A program made the position numbers and the translations under genes. The notes under the pieces were generated by a model. That model did no database searches and was not told the origin of the DNA. It worked only from the letters and a program-made list of their open reading frames with translations. From positions 1 through 8,006 of the forward strand of contig SLDN01000182.1 in assembly GCA_007125275.1 (NCBI GenBank): a DNA stretch of 8,006 nucleotides, given 5' to 3'. This DNA is from Bacteroidales bacterium (GTDB lineage: Bacteria; Bacteroidota; Bacteroidia; Bacteroidales; UBA7960). The stretch's first letter is position 1, and each line of letters begins with the position of its first letter. Positions 6,850 to 8,006 of the stretch are shown piece by piece.

Positions 6850-7161
6850 TTATAACATTCCAAGCTCAAGCATGGCCGCATCCGACATATTGTCTTTTGA
6901 CCAGGGCGGGTCAAACACCAGTATGATTTCTGCTTTCGTTACTCCCGAAACCCGCTCGGTGGCCTCTTTGGCCTGCTTAACCAGATCGTCGGCAACCGGG
7001 CAGTTGGGGTTGGTAAGCGTCATCGTAACTGAAACATGCCGGTTGTCAATAATCTTTATGTCGTAGATCAGCCCCAGGTCATAGATGTTCACAGGAATAT
7101 CGGGGTCAAAAACCGTTTTAAGCGCGTCAATGATGCTTGATTCTGAGAGGATGGGGTTCAT
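6850..7161 (-). CDS. DUF59/MIP18-family Fe-S assembly factor (SufT-like)
   Basis: A 103-residue single-domain protein of the MIP18/DUF59 family. Conserved stretches are VFDPDIPVNIYDLGLIYDI (17-35), MTLTNPNCPVADDL (47-60) with the conserved Cys54, and FDPPWSKDNMSDAA (83-96) leading to LELGML at the C terminus. Family members act late in Fe-S protein maturation; the Staphylococcus aureus homologue SufT helps mature several Fe-S enzymes, including lipoyl synthase. Its place directly after sufS and sufE supports a SUF-related role; some relatives (PaaD) instead serve phenylacetate oxygenase, but the short length and the neighbourhood argue against that. The ATG at 7161 opens the domain with no extra residues. 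There is no obvious ribosome-binding site, as is common in Bacteroidota. The 187-bp upstream gap is filled with heptamer repeats and shows no -7 box, so it is probably co-transcribed with sufE. Confidence 0.92.
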   Translation of the reverse strand: MNPILSESSIIDALKTVFDPDIPVNIYDLGLIYDIKIIDNRHVSVTMTLTNPNCPVADDLVKQAKEATERVSGVTKAEIILVFDPPWSKDNMSDAAMLELGML

Positions 7162-7171
7162 GTGGTTATAG

Positions 7172-7283
7172 TTGATGGTTGGTGGTTTCTGGTTTCTAAT
7201 TTCTGGTTGGTGATTTCTGGTTTCTGATTTCTGGTTTCCAATTTCTAATTTCTGGTTTATAGTTACGAGTTCGGAGTTTCCAC
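7172..7283. repeat. Degenerate heptamer array A (TTTCTGG-type)
   Basis: Sixteen consecutive 7-base units in constant phase: units such as TTTCTGG (7186, 7200, 7214, 7228, 7249), TTTCTAA (7193, 7242), TTTCTGA (7221) and TTTCCAA (7235), fading into TTGATGG and TTGGTGG on the left and TTATAG-, TTCGGAG- and TTTCCAC-like units on the right. Nearly every unit starts with TT. It is non-coding, between the DUF59 gene and sufE. Short tandemly repeated heptamers are known in cyanobacterial intergenic DNA; the role here is unknown. Confidence 0.8.
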
Positions 7284-7298
7284 CTTAGGGCTATATTT

Positions 7299-7354
7299 AT
7301 CGATAATCGATAATCGGCAATTGACAATCGACCATCGGTCATCGGTCATCAGGC
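7299..7354. repeat. Degenerate heptamer array B (ATCGATA/ATCGGTC-type)
   Basis: Eight units of exactly seven bases: ATCGATA twice, ATCGGCA, ATTGACA, ATCGACC, ATCGGTC twice, ATCAGGC. It shares the 7-base period with array A but not its sequence, and is shifted by one base from that array's phase. The last unit contains the sufE stop codon (minus-strand TGA, 7349-7351) and its final Ala codon, so the array grew up to or into the gene's end. Confidence 0.82.
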
Positions 7355-7774
7355 CTGTCCGCTGCGCTGGTATGCGAGGGCATAGAGCTTCATCTGTTTA
7401 ATCATGTTCAGCAGGCCGTTGGACCGTGTCTGCGACAGATGTTCTTTTAAGCCTATCCGGTCGATGAAGCCGAGGTTGGCGTCAACGATATCTGCGGGAG
7501 GCTGACCGGAAAGTACACGGATCAGCAGGGCTACGATGCCTTTGGTGATCAGGGCGTCGCTGTCGGCAGTAAAAACCACCTTGCCATTTTCCAGTCCGGC
7601 AAGCAGCCAGACCCTCGCCTGGCAGCCTTTCACCAGGTATTTGTCCTCTTTTTGGGAGTCACTAATCTCAGGCAGGGACTTGCCCAGCTCGATGAGGTAG
7701 TTGTACTTATCCATCCAGTCATCAAAGAGTTCAAACTCATCAATGACCTCTTGTGCTTTTTCTTCTGTTTTCAT
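7349..7774 (-). CDS. sufE: SufE, cysteine desulfuration (sulfur acceptor) protein
   Basis: SufE accepts persulfide sulfur from the SufS cysteine desulfurase and passes it to the SufBCD scaffold for Fe-S cluster building. The 141-residue protein has the family layout: an N-terminal helix with FDDWMDKYNYLIELG (16-31), LPEI, then KYLVKGCQARVWL (45-57) with the acceptor Cys51, at the same position as in E. coli SufE. Then come the ADSDALITKGIVALLI stretch (70-85) and GLKEHLSQTRSNGLLNMI near the C terminus. I chose the ATG at 7774; a TTG six codons upstream is possible but less likely. The C terminus, RSGQA, ends in the last heptamer of repeat array B. It lies 107 bp downstream of sufS on the same strand. 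No promoter consensus was found in that gap, so one SUF transcript is likely. Confidence 0.95.
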   Translation of the reverse strand: MKTEEKAQEVIDEFELFDDWMDKYNYLIELGKSLPEISDSQKEDKYLVKGCQARVWLLAGLENGKVVFTADSDALITKGIVALLIRVLSGQPPADIVDANLGFIDRIGLKEHLSQTRSNGLLNMIKQMKLYALAYQRSGQA

Positions 7775-7881
7775 GTGTTTGTAATTTCGCAACTATTTGA
7801 AATGCTGTATTTTGTAAATGCATCCAAGACTTCGAATTGATGTTAGACGAGAGATGTTGGATTTTCTTTTTTCTACATCCG

Positions 7882-8006
7882 TCAGGCGAGCATCTCCCTT
7901 ACCTTTCGCAGGCCGGCTACCAGCAGGTCAACTTCTTCCCGGGTGTTGTACAGGGCAAACGAAGCCCTTACCGTTCCGGGGATATTAAAGAAATCCATCA
8001 CCGGCT
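7882..8006 (-). CDS. sufS: SufS cysteine desulfurase, C-terminal fragment (5' end outside window)
   Basis: The minus-strand frame runs in from the right edge and ends at TGA (7882-7884), giving the last 40 residues: PVMDFFNIPGTVRAS, then FALYNTREEVDLL, then AGLRKVREMLA. The GTVRASFALYNTREEVD pattern is the hallmark of the C-terminal end of SufS/CsdA-type (group II) desulfurases, which contains the conserved Arg that binds the cysteine substrate carboxylate. SufS is a PLP enzyme converting cysteine to alanine and passing the sulfur to SufE, encoded next. The Lys and Cys of the active site lie outside the window. The adjacent sufE favours SufS over the paralogue CsdA. This gene is too short here to stand alone but the motif is unambiguous. 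Confidence 0.93.
   Translation of the reverse strand, partial: PVMDFFNIPGTVRASFALYNTREEVDLLVAGLRKVREMLA

Noticed and set aside
7172..7354. Possible CRISPR array in the repeat-rich gap
   Set aside because: The units are contiguous degenerate 7-mers with no spacers and no 25-40 bp direct repeats, and no cas genes are nearby.
7853..7879. GATGT/ACATC hairpin between sufS and sufE
   Set aside because: A 5-bp stem with a 17-base loop and no T run on the transcribed strand is not a credible terminator.

Overview
The window is a compact, ordinary-looking chromosomal segment, almost certainly from a member of the Bacteroidota. The evidence is the kind of proteins present (an energy-transducing TonB with an acidic linker, a small outer-membrane beta-barrel protein, a membrane PAP2-like protein downstream of rpoN), the SUF-type gene order sufS-sufE-DUF59, and two promoter candidates that fit the Bacteroidota -7 consensus TAnnTTTG rather than sigma-70 boxes. 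No phage, transposase, CRISPR array, tRNA or rRNA is visible.

Layout from left to right. On the plus strand are the 3' end of rpoN (sigma-54) and, three bases later, a polytopic PAP2-like membrane protein (to 870). Facing them on the minus strand are an outer-membrane beta-barrel protein (945-1739) and, upstream of it, a ketopantoate-reductase-like oxidoreductase (1780-2727). A 168-bp divergent region (2728-2895) with an 18-bp perfect palindrome separates these from recG on the plus strand (2896-5013). A hairpin terminator lies between convergent recG and tonB. From there to the right edge everything is on the minus strand and reads, in transcription order, sufS (partial) - sufE - DUF59/SufT-like - gcvH - vanZ-like - tonB.

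Functionally, the right half brings together Fe-S cluster assembly (SufS desulfurase, SufE sulfur acceptor, the DUF59 factor) and GcvH, whose lipoyl group depends on the Fe-S enzyme lipoyl synthase. gcvH also appears to have its own promoter. RecG serves replication-fork rescue and recombination. TonB energises outer-membrane transport.

No convincing new multigene system is present. The best unexplained structures are non-coding: two adjacent arrays of degenerate heptamers between sufE and the DUF59 gene (7172-7354), the second running into the sufE stop codon; a 63-bp element bounded by 9-bp inverted repeats of REP-like sequence between gcvH and the vanZ-like gene (6315-6377); and the palindrome abutting the recG ribosome-binding site. 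Two proteins, the reductase-like one and the PAP2-like one, appear to lack canonical catalytic residues of their families.
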